Part shown: piece by piece, positions 16,561 to 25,571 of the stretch | Numbering within the stretch: the first letter of the stretch is position 1 | How the letters are laid out: each line of letters starts with the position of its first letter | Assembly: GCA_024639325.1 (NCBI GenBank) | Contig: JAHEIO010000018.1 | Location: 21,928-57,453 of the forward strand | DNA: 35,526 nucleotides | Reading direction: 5' to 3' | Source: Gammaproteobacteria bacterium | Lineage (GTDB): Bacteria; Pseudomonadota; Gammaproteobacteria; Arenicellales; JAANXG01 | Translations under genes and position numbers: made by a program | Notes under the pieces: model-generated | Seen by the model: only the letters and a program-made list of their open reading frames with translations | Databases searched by the model: none | What the model was told of the DNA's origin: nothing

Positions 16561-17802
16561 CTACCGCTGCGAACCCATAACGCGTTCCCACCACTTCCGT
16601 CGCACCGCGGTCTCCCGTTTCCGGGCCGATCGAACCGCCTTGTCGGCGGCGTCCGCAAGATTGTCGGCGAAGGTCAACGCCGGACCCATGTCCTGCAGCC
16701 GCCTTTTAGCGAAATTTGCATTCGTGCCGGCAAGCCGGACCACCAGGGGCGTCTCGACACGGCTATCACGATTGACCATGATCAGGGCATCGGCGATGGT
16801 GTCACACCGCATAATACCCCCGCCGAAAACGTTCACCAGGACACTGTCCACACCCGGATCTGACAACACCAGCTTGAATGCCTGCCTGACCCGCTCTACC
16901 TCGGCCACTGGCGGTACGTCCAGAAAATTCGCCGGCTCGCCACCGATCAGCTTGATGGCGTCCAGGGTGGCGAGGCTCAGGCCGGCACCGCTGGTGAGAC
17001 AGCCGATGTTTCCGTCCAGTTTGATGTAGTTCAGCCCGTGTTGCGCCGCTTCGAGTTCACCAACCTGCAGCTCCGACGGATCGCGTAATTTTTCCATATC
17101 CGCGTGACGGAATAGCGCATTGTCGTCCAGGGTAATGGTCGCATCGAGGGCGACCACATTTTGACCAACGTCAACAGCCAGGGGATTGATCTCGATCAGC
17201 GACGCATCCTTGGAAGTGAAAAAGTCAAACATAGCGCGCAGAATCCTGTCGAGTACGCCGGCCTGTTCGCCGTCAAGCGAAAGCTGATCTACAATTCTGG
17301 CCAGTCCATCCTGGCTGATGCCCTGCGGAATATCCAGAGGAAGTTTGAGGATCAAATCAGGACTGACCGATTCAACCTTTTCCCCGCCCGCTGCGGAGGC
17401 GATGATCGCCAGCCGACTCGTCTGTCTGTCAATCAGCATGGCGAGATAGAGCTCACGCTGTAAATCGCCGGCGTATTGTTCCACGTATACACGATGGACG
17501 ACCCGTCCCGTCGGGCCCGTCTGCGGTGTAACGAGCACACGATGGAGCATTTCCTGAGCGGCCTCTCGAACCTCATCGACGGATTTCGCTACACGCACGC
17601 CGCCCTGGTCGGTGCGGGCATTCTCGAACTTTCCTAAAAAGCGGCCGCCGGCATGTATCTGCGCCTTGACGACCCAACGGCCGGCATCGAGTTTTCGAGC
17701 AACTTCCGCGGCGTCGTCCGCCGACGAGGCAACACCGCCGGCAAGCACTGGAATACCGATGCTTTTAAAGATCTGCTTGGCCTGGTATTCATGTATGTGC
17801 AT
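16561..17802 (-). CDS. Divergent succinyl/malyl-CoA synthetase beta-subunit-like protein (SucC/MtkA-like)
   Basis: A 413-residue beta subunit, longer than SucC (about 388) because of a basic C-terminal tail (RKRETAVRRKWWERVMGSQR). The ATP-grasp domain begins MHIHEYQAKQIFKSIGIPV, with KAQIHAGGR near 46-54 and EINPLAV at 204-210. The ligase domain differs from SucC and MtkA in two places: the glycine run of FLDVGGGA reads FLDVPPVA (293-300), and the NIFGGI loop has one extra glycine (FGGGIM, 326-331). These lie in the part that contacts the CoA/dicarboxylate site in known structures, so the acid may not be succinate. Its stop and start positions put it 3 bases after the QOR gene and 6 before the alpha subunit. 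Confidence 0.82.
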   Translation of the reverse strand: MHIHEYQAKQIFKSIGIPVLAGGVASSADDAAEVARKLDAGRWVVKAQIHAGGRFLGKFENARTDQGGVRVAKSVDEVREAAQEMLHRVLVTPQTGPTGRVVHRVYVEQYAGDLQRELYLAMLIDRQTSRLAIIASAAGGEKVESVSPDLILKLPLDIPQGISQDGLARIVDQLSLDGEQAGVLDRILRAMFDFFTSKDASLIEINPLAVDVGQNVVALDATITLDDNALFRHADMEKLRDPSELQVGELEAAQHGLNYIKLDGNIGCLTSGAGLSLATLDAIKLIGGEPANFLDVPPVAEVERVRQAFKLVLSDPGVDSVLVNVFGGGIMRCDTIADALIMVNRDSRVETPLVVRLAGTNANFAKRRLQDMGPALTFADNLADAADKAVRSARKRETAVRRKWWERVMGSQR

Positions 17803-17805
17803 GGC

Positions 17806-18789
17806 TCAGCTCACCTGTAGCACGATCTTTCCGAAATGAGTACCGGATTCCATAGCTTTGTGCGCCTCCCCGGCCTTGTCAAGCCCATAGACCTCGTGCA
17901 CCAGTGGCACTATGGTTCGATTCGACAAATGAGGTAATACTTCTTCAGTGAACTTGCGGCTTATCTCGCCTTTCTCCGCGACCGGTCTGGGACGCAAAAC
18001 CGATCCGATGATCCGCTGCCGTTTGACCATCATCAGGGCGATATTGAGCTCCGCCTTGGGACCACCCATAACGCCGATCTCGATCAGTCTGCCGCCTACG
18101 GCGAGTGCTTTCATGTTACGCGCTAAGTACGGCCCTCCGATGTGATCCAGAATGACATTGACTCCTTTTTTATGCGTAAACCGTTGGATCTCCTCGACGA
18201 AATCCTGGATTTTATAGTCGATAACCAGCGTCGCACCCTGATCCCTGACCCGGCTCACTTTGCCGGTAGAAGCGGTAACGACAATGGGTGTATCGGGTTT
18301 CAATGTAGCGCACAGCTGGATTGCGGCCGTGCACACACCGCCTCCGCCGCCATGCAACAGGACCGTTTCTCCATTTTCAAGACGGCCGATCATGAACAGG
18401 TTGAGGTAGGCTGTAATATAGGTTTCGCAAACACATGCCGCCTCAACGAATGACATCGAATCGGGTATCGATATCAGATGCGCGGCATAGGCATTCACGA
18501 GCTCCGCATAACCACCGCCGCCTACGAGCGTCATGACCCGGTCGCCCACTTTCCAGCCGGTCACGCTGGCACCGAGTTGCTCGATCACACCGGCCACTTC
18601 CAGACCCAGGATTTCCGATTCTCCGGGGGGTGGCGGGTAATTGCCTTGTCGCTGGATAATATCCGGCCGGTTGACCGAGGTTGCCATAACCCGTATGAGC
18701 ACCTGATCGGCACCCTGCACGGGATCGGCGGTTTCGCCAAGGCGAAGCAGTTCCGGACCGCCAAACTCTTCCAGGAGTACGGCTTTCAT
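17806..18789 (-). CDS. NAD(P)H quinone oxidoreductase-like MDR protein (PIG3 type)
   Basis: A 327-residue medium-chain dehydrogenase/reductase without structural zinc cysteines, closest in pattern to human PIG3/TP53I3 and bacterial Qor. Features include the N-terminal MKAVLLEEFGGPELLRL, SVNRPDIIQRQGNYPPPPG, the nucleotide loop VLLHGGGGGVCTAAIQL near 144-160, and HFGKIVLQV at the end. Such proteins reduce quinones or alpha,beta-unsaturated carbonyl or acyl compounds with NADPH. It is first in a three-gene operon with the CoA-ligase pair. Role in that pathway unclear. Confidence 0.85.
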   Translation of the reverse strand: MKAVLLEEFGGPELLRLGETADPVQGADQVLIRVMATSVNRPDIIQRQGNYPPPPGESEILGLEVAGVIEQLGASVTGWKVGDRVMTLVGGGGYAELVNAYAAHLISIPDSMSFVEAACVCETYITAYLNLFMIGRLENGETVLLHGGGGGVCTAAIQLCATLKPDTPIVVTASTGKVSRVRDQGATLVIDYKIQDFVEEIQRFTHKKGVNVILDHIGGPYLARNMKALAVGGRLIEIGVMGGPKAELNIALMMVKRQRIIGSVLRPRPVAEKGEISRKFTEEVLPHLSNRTIVPLVHEVYGLDKAGEAHKAMESGTHFGKIVLQVS

Positions 18790-18813
18790 TGGTGGTTTTT
18801 CATGAGGCTAATC

Positions 18814-18828
18814 GGTGTACACTATACC
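18814..18828. promoter_or_regulatory. Extended -10 promoter with overlapping GntR-like palindrome, before the QOR operon
   Basis: GGTGTACACTATACC is an imperfect 15-base palindrome (5 of 7 arm positions). On the minus strand it overlaps TGGTATAGT (18829-18821), a good extended -10 element, about 32-40 bases before the QOR start. A repressor bound here would block transcription. Its layout parallels the site at 13366 before tctC, suggesting shared control. Confidence 0.38.
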
Positions 18829-18886
18829 AAAGACGATCGAACAACAAACAGTCACGCAGCCCTGCCCTAAAATGCGTATTGGAGTA

Positions 18887-19549
18887 CTACCAGGGCAGCA
18901 ATTCCCCCGTCATGTGCCGGAACTCGCCGCTCGACTCCAGCGACAATTCGTCAATGCGCTGCAACAAACCCCGCGCGGATTCGTCGGGCTGCACCGTACC
19001 TGAATGATTGGTCATGTCGGTACTTACATAACCCGGATGAAGCAGTATAACCGCGACACCTTGGGACTTGAGGTCGTGGGCCAGCGATACCCCAGCAATA
19101 TTCACCGCAGCCTTGGACATACGGTACCCGTAGTGGCCGCCTGAGGTATTATCGGTAATCGATCCCATCCTGCTGGTGATGATTGCCACCTTCGCGCCTC
19201 GATTCAGCATCGGCGACAGGGCGCTGGTAACCCGCAGCGGGCCCAGGGCATTCACCTCGATTTGCACACGCATGGCATCCCAGTCCAGGTTATCCAAGGA
19301 TTGCCGCGACAGGACCCCGGCATTGTTGATTAGCGTGTCAATCCTGATTCCGGCCAGTAAGGACGCAAGATCCTGCACCGACCAATCGGTGCCGACGTCG
19401 ATACCGTCCACTATGCGTGCGTCGAGTCGTCTGAGTTCAGGAGAAACGTGGCGGCAAATTGCAATAACATCGTCACCGCGCGCCGTCGTCTGTCGCGCGA
19501 GTTCAAGGCCAATCCCTCTGTTCGCACCTGTAATAACGGTTGTAGTCAT
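18887..19549 (-). CDS. Short-chain dehydrogenase/reductase (SDR)
   Basis: A 220-residue classical SDR. The cofactor motif is TGANRGIG at 7-14, the NNAG motif is at 75-78, the catalytic serine is in IITSRMGS (about 126) and the YRMSK catalytic pair is Y142/K146. No arginine or aspartate pattern lets me choose NAD or NADP with confidence. The family oxidises or reduces many small alcohols and carbonyls. The frame extends to 19624, but the extra 25 residues are not SDR-like, so I use the ATG at 19549. It diverges from the small membrane gene and the ACAD-kinase operon, so it could act on the same hydroxy or oxo acid. Confidence 0.88.
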   Translation of the reverse strand: MTTTVITGANRGIGLELARQTTARGDDVIAICRHVSPELRRLDARIVDGIDVGTDWSVQDLASLLAGIRIDTLINNAGVLSRQSLDNLDWDAMRVQIEVNALGPLRVTSALSPMLNRGAKVAIITSRMGSITDNTSGGHYGYRMSKAAVNIAGVSLAHDLKSQGVAVILLHPGYVSTDMTNHSGTVQPDESARGLLQRIDELSLESSGEFRHMTGELLPW

Positions 19550-19617
19550 CGTGTTCACTCGGAAAAGTATCGGTATTGAATATAGTTTGCTCGATGCCAG
19601 GGTATACAATCTCAACC

Positions 19618-19875
19618 ATGACAAAACGGCCGTTGACTCGATATATTATACAGGGCTCGAGGCGTTTGTCCGTTGTCATCGCAGCCGTTCTGATCATCCT
19701 GGGTTATCTTTTCCTTTTGAATTTTTTTGGGGAATTGTATGGTGCGGGAAACGGCTGGGACAATCCACTGCTGTGGTTTGCGTGCGCATTTTCAGCGTTG
19801 ACCGTGCTTGTCGCGATGTGTTGGGCGTTGACGAAGCTGGCCGGGCGCTTCGCCGGGCGCAAACCAGAAAACTAA
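19618..19875 (+). CDS. Small two-segment membrane protein, unrecognised
   Basis: An 85-residue protein with a basic N-terminus (MTKRPLTRYIIQGSRR), two hydrophobic segments (about 17-36 and 51-73) and a basic tail. I recognise no family. A TTG at 19576 would extend it by 14 residues. It ends 15 bases before the acyl-CoA dehydrogenase gene and points the same way, so it may be the first gene of that operon. Confidence 0.5.
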   Translation: MTKRPLTRYIIQGSRRLSVVIAAVLIILGYLFLLNFFGELYGAGNGWDNPLLWFACAFSALTVLVAMCWALTKLAGRFAGRKPEN

Positions 19876-19890
19876 ATTGAACAGAAACAG

Positions 19891-21093
19891 ATGGCCATGG
19901 CACCTTCAGTAGAGACACTCAGGCACAAATTGTCGTTGTTCATGCAAGAACGCGTTTACACGGCTGAAGAGGCCGTTCGAAATTTCATTGCGCAATCGCA
20001 AGACCGGTGGGTTATCCCTGACCTCGTTGAAAAACTCAAGGCCGAGGCCAGATCAGCGGGTTTGTGGAATCTGTGGTGCCCTCACCCCGAATACGGGGCG
20101 GGCCTCAACAACGCGCAATACGCACCGCTCGCCGAAATCATGGGACGATCCCTGATTGGCCCGGAGATATTCAATTGCAACGCGCCAGATACCGGCAACA
20201 TGGAAACTCTGATCGCGTTTGGATCGGAAGACCACAAGGAGACCTGGCTCAAGCCGCTCCTTGAGGGAAAAATCCGCTCCGCGTTCTGCATGACCGAACC
20301 GGACGTGGCGTCGTCGGACGCCACCAACATCCGCTGTTCCATCACCCGGCATGACAATGGGTACGTCCTCAATGGCCGCAAGTGGTGGTCCACGGGCGCG
20401 ATGGACCCGCGCTGCCGGATATTGATCGTAATGGGTAAAACAAATCCCGAAGCTGAGCGGCACAGGCAGCAATCCATGGTGCTGGTTCCCGTGGACACAC
20501 CGGGGGTGTCCATCGTGCGCCCCCTCCATGTGTTCGGATCCGACGACGCACCGCATGGCCATGCCGAGATCACCTTCGAAGACGTGCGCATCGATGCGGA
20601 TATGCTGCTTCTAGGGGAAGGGCGCGGGTTTGAGATTGCGCAGGCACGGCTGGGTCCCGGGCGCATTCATCATTGCATGCGCCTGATCGGCTGCGCACAG
20701 CGCTCATTGGAAATGATGTGCAAGCGCGCCCATGTCCGCGTGGCCTTCGGTAAACCCCTGTCCGAGCAGGGATCGCTGCGGGAAGACATCTCTCGATCGG
20801 CATGCGACATCGAGCAGGGCCGGCTGCTGACCCTTGCGGCGGCAAGAAAGATGGATGAGACGGGAAACAAGGCCGCCAGGGACCTTATCGGTATGGCAAA
20901 GATCACCGTCCCCGCCATGGCTCAGCGCGTTCTCGACCGTGCCATCCAGATTCACGGGGCGAAGGGGTTGTCGCAGGACACCTTTCTGGCAGACGCCTGG
21001 AGTTACGCCCGCACCATTCGGATCGCCGACGGCCCGGACCAGGTGCACATGGACGCACTCGCCCGGCAGCTGATCAAGGCCCATGCCGACTGA
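19891..21093 (+). CDS. Acyl-CoA dehydrogenase, ACAD10/11 type
   Basis: A 400-residue FAD enzyme of the acyl-CoA dehydrogenase fold. It has [17 protein letters not shown] for the FAD/substrate region, a [19 protein letters not shown] segment, and the C-terminal [10 protein letters not shown] motif characteristic of ACAD10/11, with D380 where most ACADs carry the catalytic glutamate. In ACAD11-like systems this enzyme works with an APH-fold kinase: a hydroxyacyl-CoA is phosphorylated and then phosphate is eliminated to the enoyl-CoA. The kinase is the next gene and overlaps this one by 11 bases. The substrate chain length is unknown. It starts [10 protein letters not shown]; the ribosome site is weak. 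Confidence 0.9.
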   Translation: MAMAPSVETLRHKLSLFMQERVYTAEEAVRNFIAQSQDRWVIPDLVEKLKAEARSAGLWNLWCPHPEYGAGLNNAQYAPLAEIMGRSLIGPEIFNCNAPDTGNMETLIAFGSEDHKETWLKPLLEGKIRSAFCMTEPDVASSDATNIRCSITRHDNGYVLNGRKWWSTGAMDPRCRILIVMGKTNPEAERHRQQSMVLVPVDTPGVSIVRPLHVFGSDDAPHGHAEITFEDVRIDADMLLLGEGRGFEIAQARLGPGRIHHCMRLIGCAQRSLEMMCKRAHVRVAFGKPLSEQGSLREDISRSACDIEQGRLLTLAAARKMDETGNKAARDLIGMAKITVPAMAQRVLDRAIQIHGAKGLSQDTFLADAWSYARTIRIADGPDQVHMDALARQLIKAHAD

Positions 21094-22141
21094 GCAGCCT
21101 GACAAGAATACGGTCGAATCACCGACCGTCGACTGCGGGGCCCTGTCGGCATGGTGCGAATCTCATATCGATGGATTCAAGGGACCCGTATCGCTGGAAA
21201 AATTCGCCGTAGGGCAATCCAATCCGACCTATCTGCTGCGCGCAAGATCGGGGCGCTACGTACTCCGCCGCAAGCCCCCCGGGGCGTTGTTGCAGTCCGC
21301 GCACGCGGTCGACAGGGAATATCGCGTTATGCGTGCGCTGGCGAATTCGGACATCCCTGTACCCAGGATGCATGCCCTGTGTGAAGATGACGACGTTACG
21401 GGCTCGATGTTTTTTGTCATGGAGTATCTGGATGGGCGCACTTTTCTGGATCCTGCGCTGCCCGAACTTCAGCCGGGGCAAAGACGGGATCTGTATGAGC
21501 AACAGGTCCGGATCCTGGCCGGCCTCGCCAGTCTGGATCCGTCCGCTTTCGGGCTCTCCGACTACGGCAAGCCGGGGAACTATGTGTCCCGCCAAGTCAG
21601 CCGTTGGACCCGGCAGTATCGCGCCACGGAAACGGGAGTCAACCCGGAGATGGAGCACCTTATTGAGTGGCTACCCGAAAATCTGCCGACGGATGAAGGT
21701 CAGGTGGCGCTGGTACATGGAGACTTCCGCCTCGACAACCTCCTCGTTCACCCTGCCCGTATGGAAATCATCGGAGTTCTCGACTGGGAGCTGTCGACGC
21801 TCGGGCACCCCTTCGTCGACTTTTCCTACTGGTCCACGATGCTGCGCCTGCCCCGGGATACGCATCACAAGGGGCTGGCCGGACTGGACCGCGGCGCTTT
21901 GGGTATACCCGAGGAACGGGAATTGATCGATCTCTACCGCACACTGTCAGGCACTGAAGTACCCGGCGGCTGGCCATTCTGGATCGCGTTTCACGCCTTT
22001 CGCTTCGCGGCCATCGTTCAGGGGGTCATGAAGCGGTACCTCGATGGCAACGCCTCCAGTGCACAAGCCGTGGAGGTGGGCCGGATGGCCGGGCCAGTGG
22101 CGCGGCTGGGGTGGTCCGCGGTGACGCAGCATAATGAATGA
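21083..22141 (+). CDS. APH-fold kinase, ACAD10/11 N-terminal-domain type (probable hydroxyacyl-CoA kinase)
   Basis: A 352-residue phosphotransferase of the aminoglycoside-phosphotransferase fold. It matches the kinase half of animal ACAD10/11 in several blocks: [29 protein letters not shown] at 212-219 (catalytic D214) and [10 protein letters not shown] at 234-243 for Mg2+. It is not an antibiotic-resistance enzyme by context. Related bacterial proteins (LvaA in levulinate catabolism) phosphorylate 4-hydroxyacyl-CoA. Translational coupling with the ACAD gene upstream (11-base overlap) and the MBL gene downstream (8-base overlap) supports a shared pathway. Chemistry here is inferred from the family. 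Confidence 0.88.
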   Translation: MPTEQPDKNTVESPTVDCGALSAWCESHIDGFKGPVSLEKFAVGQSNPTYLLRARSGRYVLRRKPPGALLQSAHAVDREYRVMRALANSDIPVPRMHALCEDDDVTGSMFFVMEYLDGRTFLDPALPELQPGQRRDLYEQQVRILAGLASLDPSAFGLSDYGKPGNYVSRQVSRWTRQYRATETGVNPEMEHLIEWLPENLPTDEGQVALVHGDFRLDNLLVHPARMEIIGVLDWELSTLGHPFVDFSYWSTMLRLPRDTHHKGLAGLDRGALGIPEERELIDLYRTLSGTEVPGGWPFWIAFHAFRFAAIVQGVMKRYLDGNASSAQAVEVGRMAGPVARLGWSAVTQHNE

Positions 22142-23114
22142 TTATCGACGGAATATCCTGATGGAACCCTATCACGACAGCGTACACGGCATTACCACCA
22201 TCGATGCCCAATACATAAAACCCGGCATCGCGTCGCTGCAGCTCGTCGTCGAAAACGGACACGCGGCCTTCATCGATACCGGTACGACGAGATCGTTGCC
22301 TTTCGTCCAGGATGTACTCGCAGCCAAAGGTATCGTGAATACCGATGTCGACTACGTTATTCCAACCCACGTCCACCTCGATCATGCCGGCGGCGCCGGC
22401 GCCATGATGCGGGCATTTCCCAACGCCACCCTCATCATCCATCCAAACGGGGCAAGTCACATGGTGGACCCCGGCAAGCTGTGGCAGGGGACCCTGGGCG
22501 TGTACGGAGAGAAGGTCGCTAATGAGCTCTATGGTGAGGTGATACCCGTAGACGCGCAGCGCATACGGGTTGCCGACGACAACTTCGAACTCGACTTTCA
22601 CGGCAGAGAACTAAGGTTTCTTGACACCCCTGGACATGCACGCCACCACTTCTGCGTCATCGATACGGCTCACCACGTAATATTCTCCGGGGATACCATG
22701 GGCGTTTCTCTCAGAATGTTCGACGGTCCGAACGGTCCCTTTGTATTTCCTACATCGAGCCCCGTCCAGTTCGAACCGGAGAAACTGCATGCATCCATAG
22801 ATCGCCTCATGGCAACGGACCCGCGGCATATATTCGTCACGCATTTTGGAAGAATTGAAGCCAGCCGGCGGATAGCCGACTCACTGCATCGTCAAATAGA
22901 CGGTTACGTAGCGATCGCGAAAGGACTAGACGACCCTGCCGATCCCGCTGAACTCAGGAAACGCATCGCGAACTATATGCTGGAAGAGGCAAAGTCCCAC
23001 GGCGTGCCCCTTCCGGACGATCAGATTCGCGCCGGCCTCAAGATGGACGCCGACCTGAATGCTGACGGCCTTGCCATATGGATGGCGAGGCAGCGGAAAA
23101 AACAACCTCAGTAA
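22134..23114 (+). CDS. Metallo-beta-lactamase-fold hydrolase
   Basis: A 326-residue MBL-fold protein with the metal motif THVHLDHAGG (H79, H81, D83, H84), then DTPGHARHH, FSGDTMG and VTHFGR for the remaining ligands. It probably binds two metals and hydrolyses a thioester, lactone or similar bond. Length fits glyoxalase II-like or lactonase-like subgroups, not beta-lactamases. Overlap with the kinase gene suggests it acts on a CoA ester or lactone tied to the hydroxyacyl-CoA pathway (4-hydroxy acids readily form lactones); that link is inference. An internal ATG at 22161 is an alternative start. Confidence 0.85.
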   Translation: MNDYRRNILMEPYHDSVHGITTIDAQYIKPGIASLQLVVENGHAAFIDTGTTRSLPFVQDVLAAKGIVNTDVDYVIPTHVHLDHAGGAGAMMRAFPNATLIIHPNGASHMVDPGKLWQGTLGVYGEKVANELYGEVIPVDAQRIRVADDNFELDFHGRELRFLDTPGHARHHFCVIDTAHHVIFSGDTMGVSLRMFDGPNGPFVFPTSSPVQFEPEKLHASIDRLMATDPRHIFVTHFGRIEASRRIADSLHRQIDGYVAIAKGLDDPADPAELRKRIANYMLEEAKSHGVPLPDDQIRAGLKMDADLNADGLAIWMARQRKKQPQ

Positions 23115-23142
23115 ACGAGAGCTGGGTGCATATCGAATCGGC

Positions 23143-23158
23143 GCGAGGCGCGCCTCGC
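23143..23158. repeat. Perfect 16-base GC palindrome after the MBL gene
   Basis: GCGAGGCGCGCCTCGC is an exact inverted repeat 29 bases after the MBL stop codon. No T-run follows, so it is not a standard terminator; it may pause polymerase or protect the mRNA end ahead of the true terminator at 23205. Confidence 0.45.
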
Positions 23159-23204
23159 AAGGGCCATACGGATTCACACCGCACCTGAACGGGGACGGCC
23201 AAAA

Positions 23205-23236
23205 AAAACAGCCCGGGACAACACCCGGGCTGTTTT
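23205..23236. terminator. Bidirectional rho-independent terminator between the MBL gene and acs
   Basis: A 10-base GC-rich stem, ACAGCCCGGG (23208-23217) and CCCGGGCTGT (23224-23233), closes a six-base loop. A run of eight A lies on the left and TTTT on the right, so it works for the plus-strand MBL operon and, through the A-run, for minus-strand acs. The flanking genes are convergent, which fits. Confidence 0.93.
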
Positions 23237-23257
23237 GTCCGTCTCTAATTGCCGAGG

Positions 23258-25195
23258 TTATTTGTTGGCCCGGTTGTTCACCAGGTCGTCAACCACCGAA
23301 GGATCCGCCAGCGTGCTCGTGTCGCCGAGGTTGCTGAATTCGTTTTCGGCGATCTTGCGCAGAATGCGGCGCATGATCTTTCCCGAGCGGGTCTTGGGCA
23401 GACCGGGCGCCCACTGGATGAGGTCCGGGGTTGCGATGGGTCCGATCTCCGTACGAACATGCTTTACGAGTTCCTTGCGGAGCTCCTCCGACGGCTCGAT
23501 GCCCGCCATCAGCGTGACGTAGGCATAGATACCCTGCCCCTTGATGTCGTGCGGGTAACCCACCACCGCCGCCTCGGCCACCGCATCGTGCAGGACCAGC
23601 GCGCTCTCCACCTCGGCGGTGCCCATGCGGTGGCCCGACACGTTTATCACATCGTCCACGCGACCCGTGATCCAGTAGTATCCGTCCGCGTCTCTACGGC
23701 ATCCGTCGCCGGTGAAATAGTATCCCGGATACATCGCGAAATAGGTATCGAAGAATCGCTGTTGATCTCCGTATACCGTTCTCATCTGACCGGGCCATGG
23801 ACGCGTAATGACCAGGTTGCCCGAAGCCTCGCCTTCCAGCACCTGGCCCTGTTCGTCCAGCAGTGCCGGTTCAACGCCGAAAAAGGGCAGCGTTGCGGAG
23901 CCGGGTTTGAGGGCGGTCGCCCCGGGCAGCGGGGTAATCAGGATACCGCCGGTTTCGGTCTGCCACCATGTGTCTACGATCGGGCATCGATCCTCGCCAA
24001 CCACGTGGTAGTACCACTCCCAAGCCTCCGGATTGATCGGCTCGCCTACGGTACCGAGCACACGCAGGCTTTTTCGGCTGGTTTTGGTAACGTATTCGTT
24101 ACCGGACCCCATGAGAGCCCGCAGTGCGGTGGGGGCGGTATAGAAGATGTTCACCTGGTGTTTGTCGACGACCTGCCAGAAACGACTGGCGTCCGGATAA
24201 TTGGGCACACCTTCGAACATCAGCGTCGTGGCACCGTTGGTGAGCGGCCCGTAGACGATATAGGAGTGACCCGTGACCCAACCCACGTCCGCCGTGCACC
24301 AGTAGATGTCGCCGTCATGATAGTCGAAGACATATTTGTGCGTGATTGCGGTGTACAGGTTGTAACCCCCCGTCGTGTGAAGCACGCCCTTGGGCTGTCC
24401 CGTGGAACCCGAGGTGTACAGAATGAACAACGGATCTTCCGCGTCCATCTCTTCAGGGGTGCAGTCGGGGGACGCGCCGTCTATCAGTTCGTGATACCAG
24501 ACGTCCCGTCCGTCATGCCGGTTCACTTCCCCGCCCGTCAAGCGCACCACCACCACGTGCTCTACGCTCGGTGTGTTCTCGCAAGCCTTGTCGGAGTTGG
24601 TTTTAAGAGGAATCTTTTTCGCACCCCGGACGCCTTCGTCGGCGGTGATCAACACCTTGCACTCCGAATCGTTGATCCGGTCCTTCAACGCCTCGGGGGA
24701 GAATCCTCCGAAGACGATAGAGTGGATCGCGCCGATCCTGGCGCAGCTCAGCATGGCAACCGCGGCTTCCGGTATCATCGGCATGTAGATGCATACCCGG
24801 TCGCCTTTCTTGACGCCCAGGCTTTTCAGGCCGTTGGCGAACTTGCAAACTTCTTCGTGCAGTTCACGGTAGGTAATCGATCGATCGACCGTGGGATCGT
24901 CGCCCTCCCAGATTATGGCAATTTGGTCTCCGCGCGTGTCGAGATGCCTGTCGAGGCAGTTGTAGGAAACGTTCAGTTTACCGCCCTCGAACCACTTTAT
25001 CTCCGCCTTGTGGTAGTCATAGTCCATGACCTTGTCCCACTTCTTGGACCAGTGCAGAAATTCGTCGGCCTGCTCCGCCCAGAACCCTTCCGGATCATCG
25101 ATTGAGCGCTTGTACATTTCTTGGTATTTCGCAACGTCAATGTACGCTGCCTTGGCGATTTCAGCCGGGACCGGATAAGTTTTCTCTTCAGACAT
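23258..25195 (-). CDS. acs: Acetyl-CoA synthetase (AMP-forming)
   Basis: A 645-residue Acs, full length for the family (about 650). The AMP-binding signature [19 protein letters not shown] is present, as are [10 protein letters not shown] and the C-terminal SRS motif [10 protein letters not shown] with the acetylation-site lysine at K606. It makes acetyl-CoA from acetate, ATP and CoA via acetyl-AMP. A strong AAGGAG precedes the ATG at 25195. Its own promoter should be in the 376-base gap upstream. The nearby SSS symporter and CbrAB-like system suggest acetate uptake and carbon-state control. Confidence 0.97.
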   Translation of the reverse strand: MSEEKTYPVPAEIAKAAYIDVAKYQEMYKRSIDDPEGFWAEQADEFLHWSKKWDKVMDYDYHKAEIKWFEGGKLNVSYNCLDRHLDTRGDQIAIIWEGDDPTVDRSITYRELHEEVCKFANGLKSLGVKKGDRVCIYMPMIPEAAVAMLSCARIGAIHSIVFGGFSPEALKDRINDSECKVLITADEGVRGAKKIPLKTNSDKACENTPSVEHVVVVRLTGGEVNRHDGRDVWYHELIDGASPDCTPEEMDAEDPLFILYTSGSTGQPKGVLHTTGGYNLYTAITHKYVFDYHDGDIYWCTADVGWVTGHSYIVYGPLTNGATTLMFEGVPNYPDASRFWQVVDKHQVNIFYTAPTALRALMGSGNEYVTKTSRKSLRVLGTVGEPINPEAWEWYYHVVGEDRCPIVDTWWQTETGGILITPLPGATALKPGSATLPFFGVEPALLDEQGQVLEGEASGNLVITRPWPGQMRTVYGDQQRFFDTYFAMYPGYYFTGDGCRRDADGYYWITGRVDDVINVSGHRMGTAEVESALVLHDAVAEAAVVGYPHDIKGQGIYAYVTLMAGIEPSEELRKELVKHVRTEIGPIATPDLIQWAPGLPKTRSGKIMRRILRKIAENEFSNLGDTSTLADPSVVDDLVNNRANK

Positions 25196-25571
25196 TCTTT
25201 AGCTCCTTAGTTTTTTGGCATTCAACCTCGGGCAGGTTATTCGGGTCCACCTGCTTGTTTATCATAGGAGCGTCTGATTATTTGTGTCATTGCGAGGAGT
25301 GGAGCGATGCCGCAATCAGCAGTTCTTGTATGACACCAGTGCTGAATTGCTTCACTTCCTTCGCATTGACGAAATACCGAATAAATCAGAGTTTCCTGAG
25401 TTGTAGTCATTTGGACTACATGGGCATTGATAATGAATTAACCTGCGGTTTCACCGCCGGCTCGTAATTGTAAATGCTGCGTCGTTCAACGCAAAGGGCC
25501 CGGATTCGATGAACCCAGGCCGGTTGTAGCGGTCTCAATAATACCCCGTCCCGGCAAATTTTCGGCACAGA
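25196..25571. other. Intergenic region upstream of acs
   Basis: A 376-base stretch between acs (minus) and a hypothetical gene (plus). It contains an interspersed repeat at 25285-25320. I found no GTTAC/GTAAC pairs and no clear sigma-54 promoter here, so acs control is not explained by the motif seen at the symporter. Confidence 0.5.
25285..25320. repeat. Interspersed repeat with ATTGCG/CGCAAT ends
   Basis: A sequence beginning TGTCATTGCGAGGAGTGG and ending GATGCCGCAATC has a 6-base inverted pair (ATTGCG 25289-25294, CGCAAT 25311-25316). The same CATTGCGAGGAGcgaagcga theme is a widespread intergenic repeat in many proteobacterial genomes. It may be a small non-autonomous element. Only one copy was noticed in this window. 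Confidence 0.5.

Noticed and set aside
19601-19615. Third GntR operator between the SDR and small membrane gene
   Set aside because: GGTATACAAT matches one arm only; the second arm (CTCAA) does not pair.
21083-22141. Aminoglycoside resistance kinase
   Set aside because: The sequence pattern ([18 protein letters not shown]) and coupling to an ACAD gene match the ACAD10/11 kinase domain, not resistance enzymes.
22134-23114. Beta-lactamase
   Set aside because: MBL fold only; no secretion signal, and operon context is metabolic.
23249-25105. A 618-codon plus-strand frame opposite acs
   Set aside because: It lies entirely opposite a clear acs gene on the minus strand; its translation has no recognisable domains and is a mirror of GC-rich codon bias.
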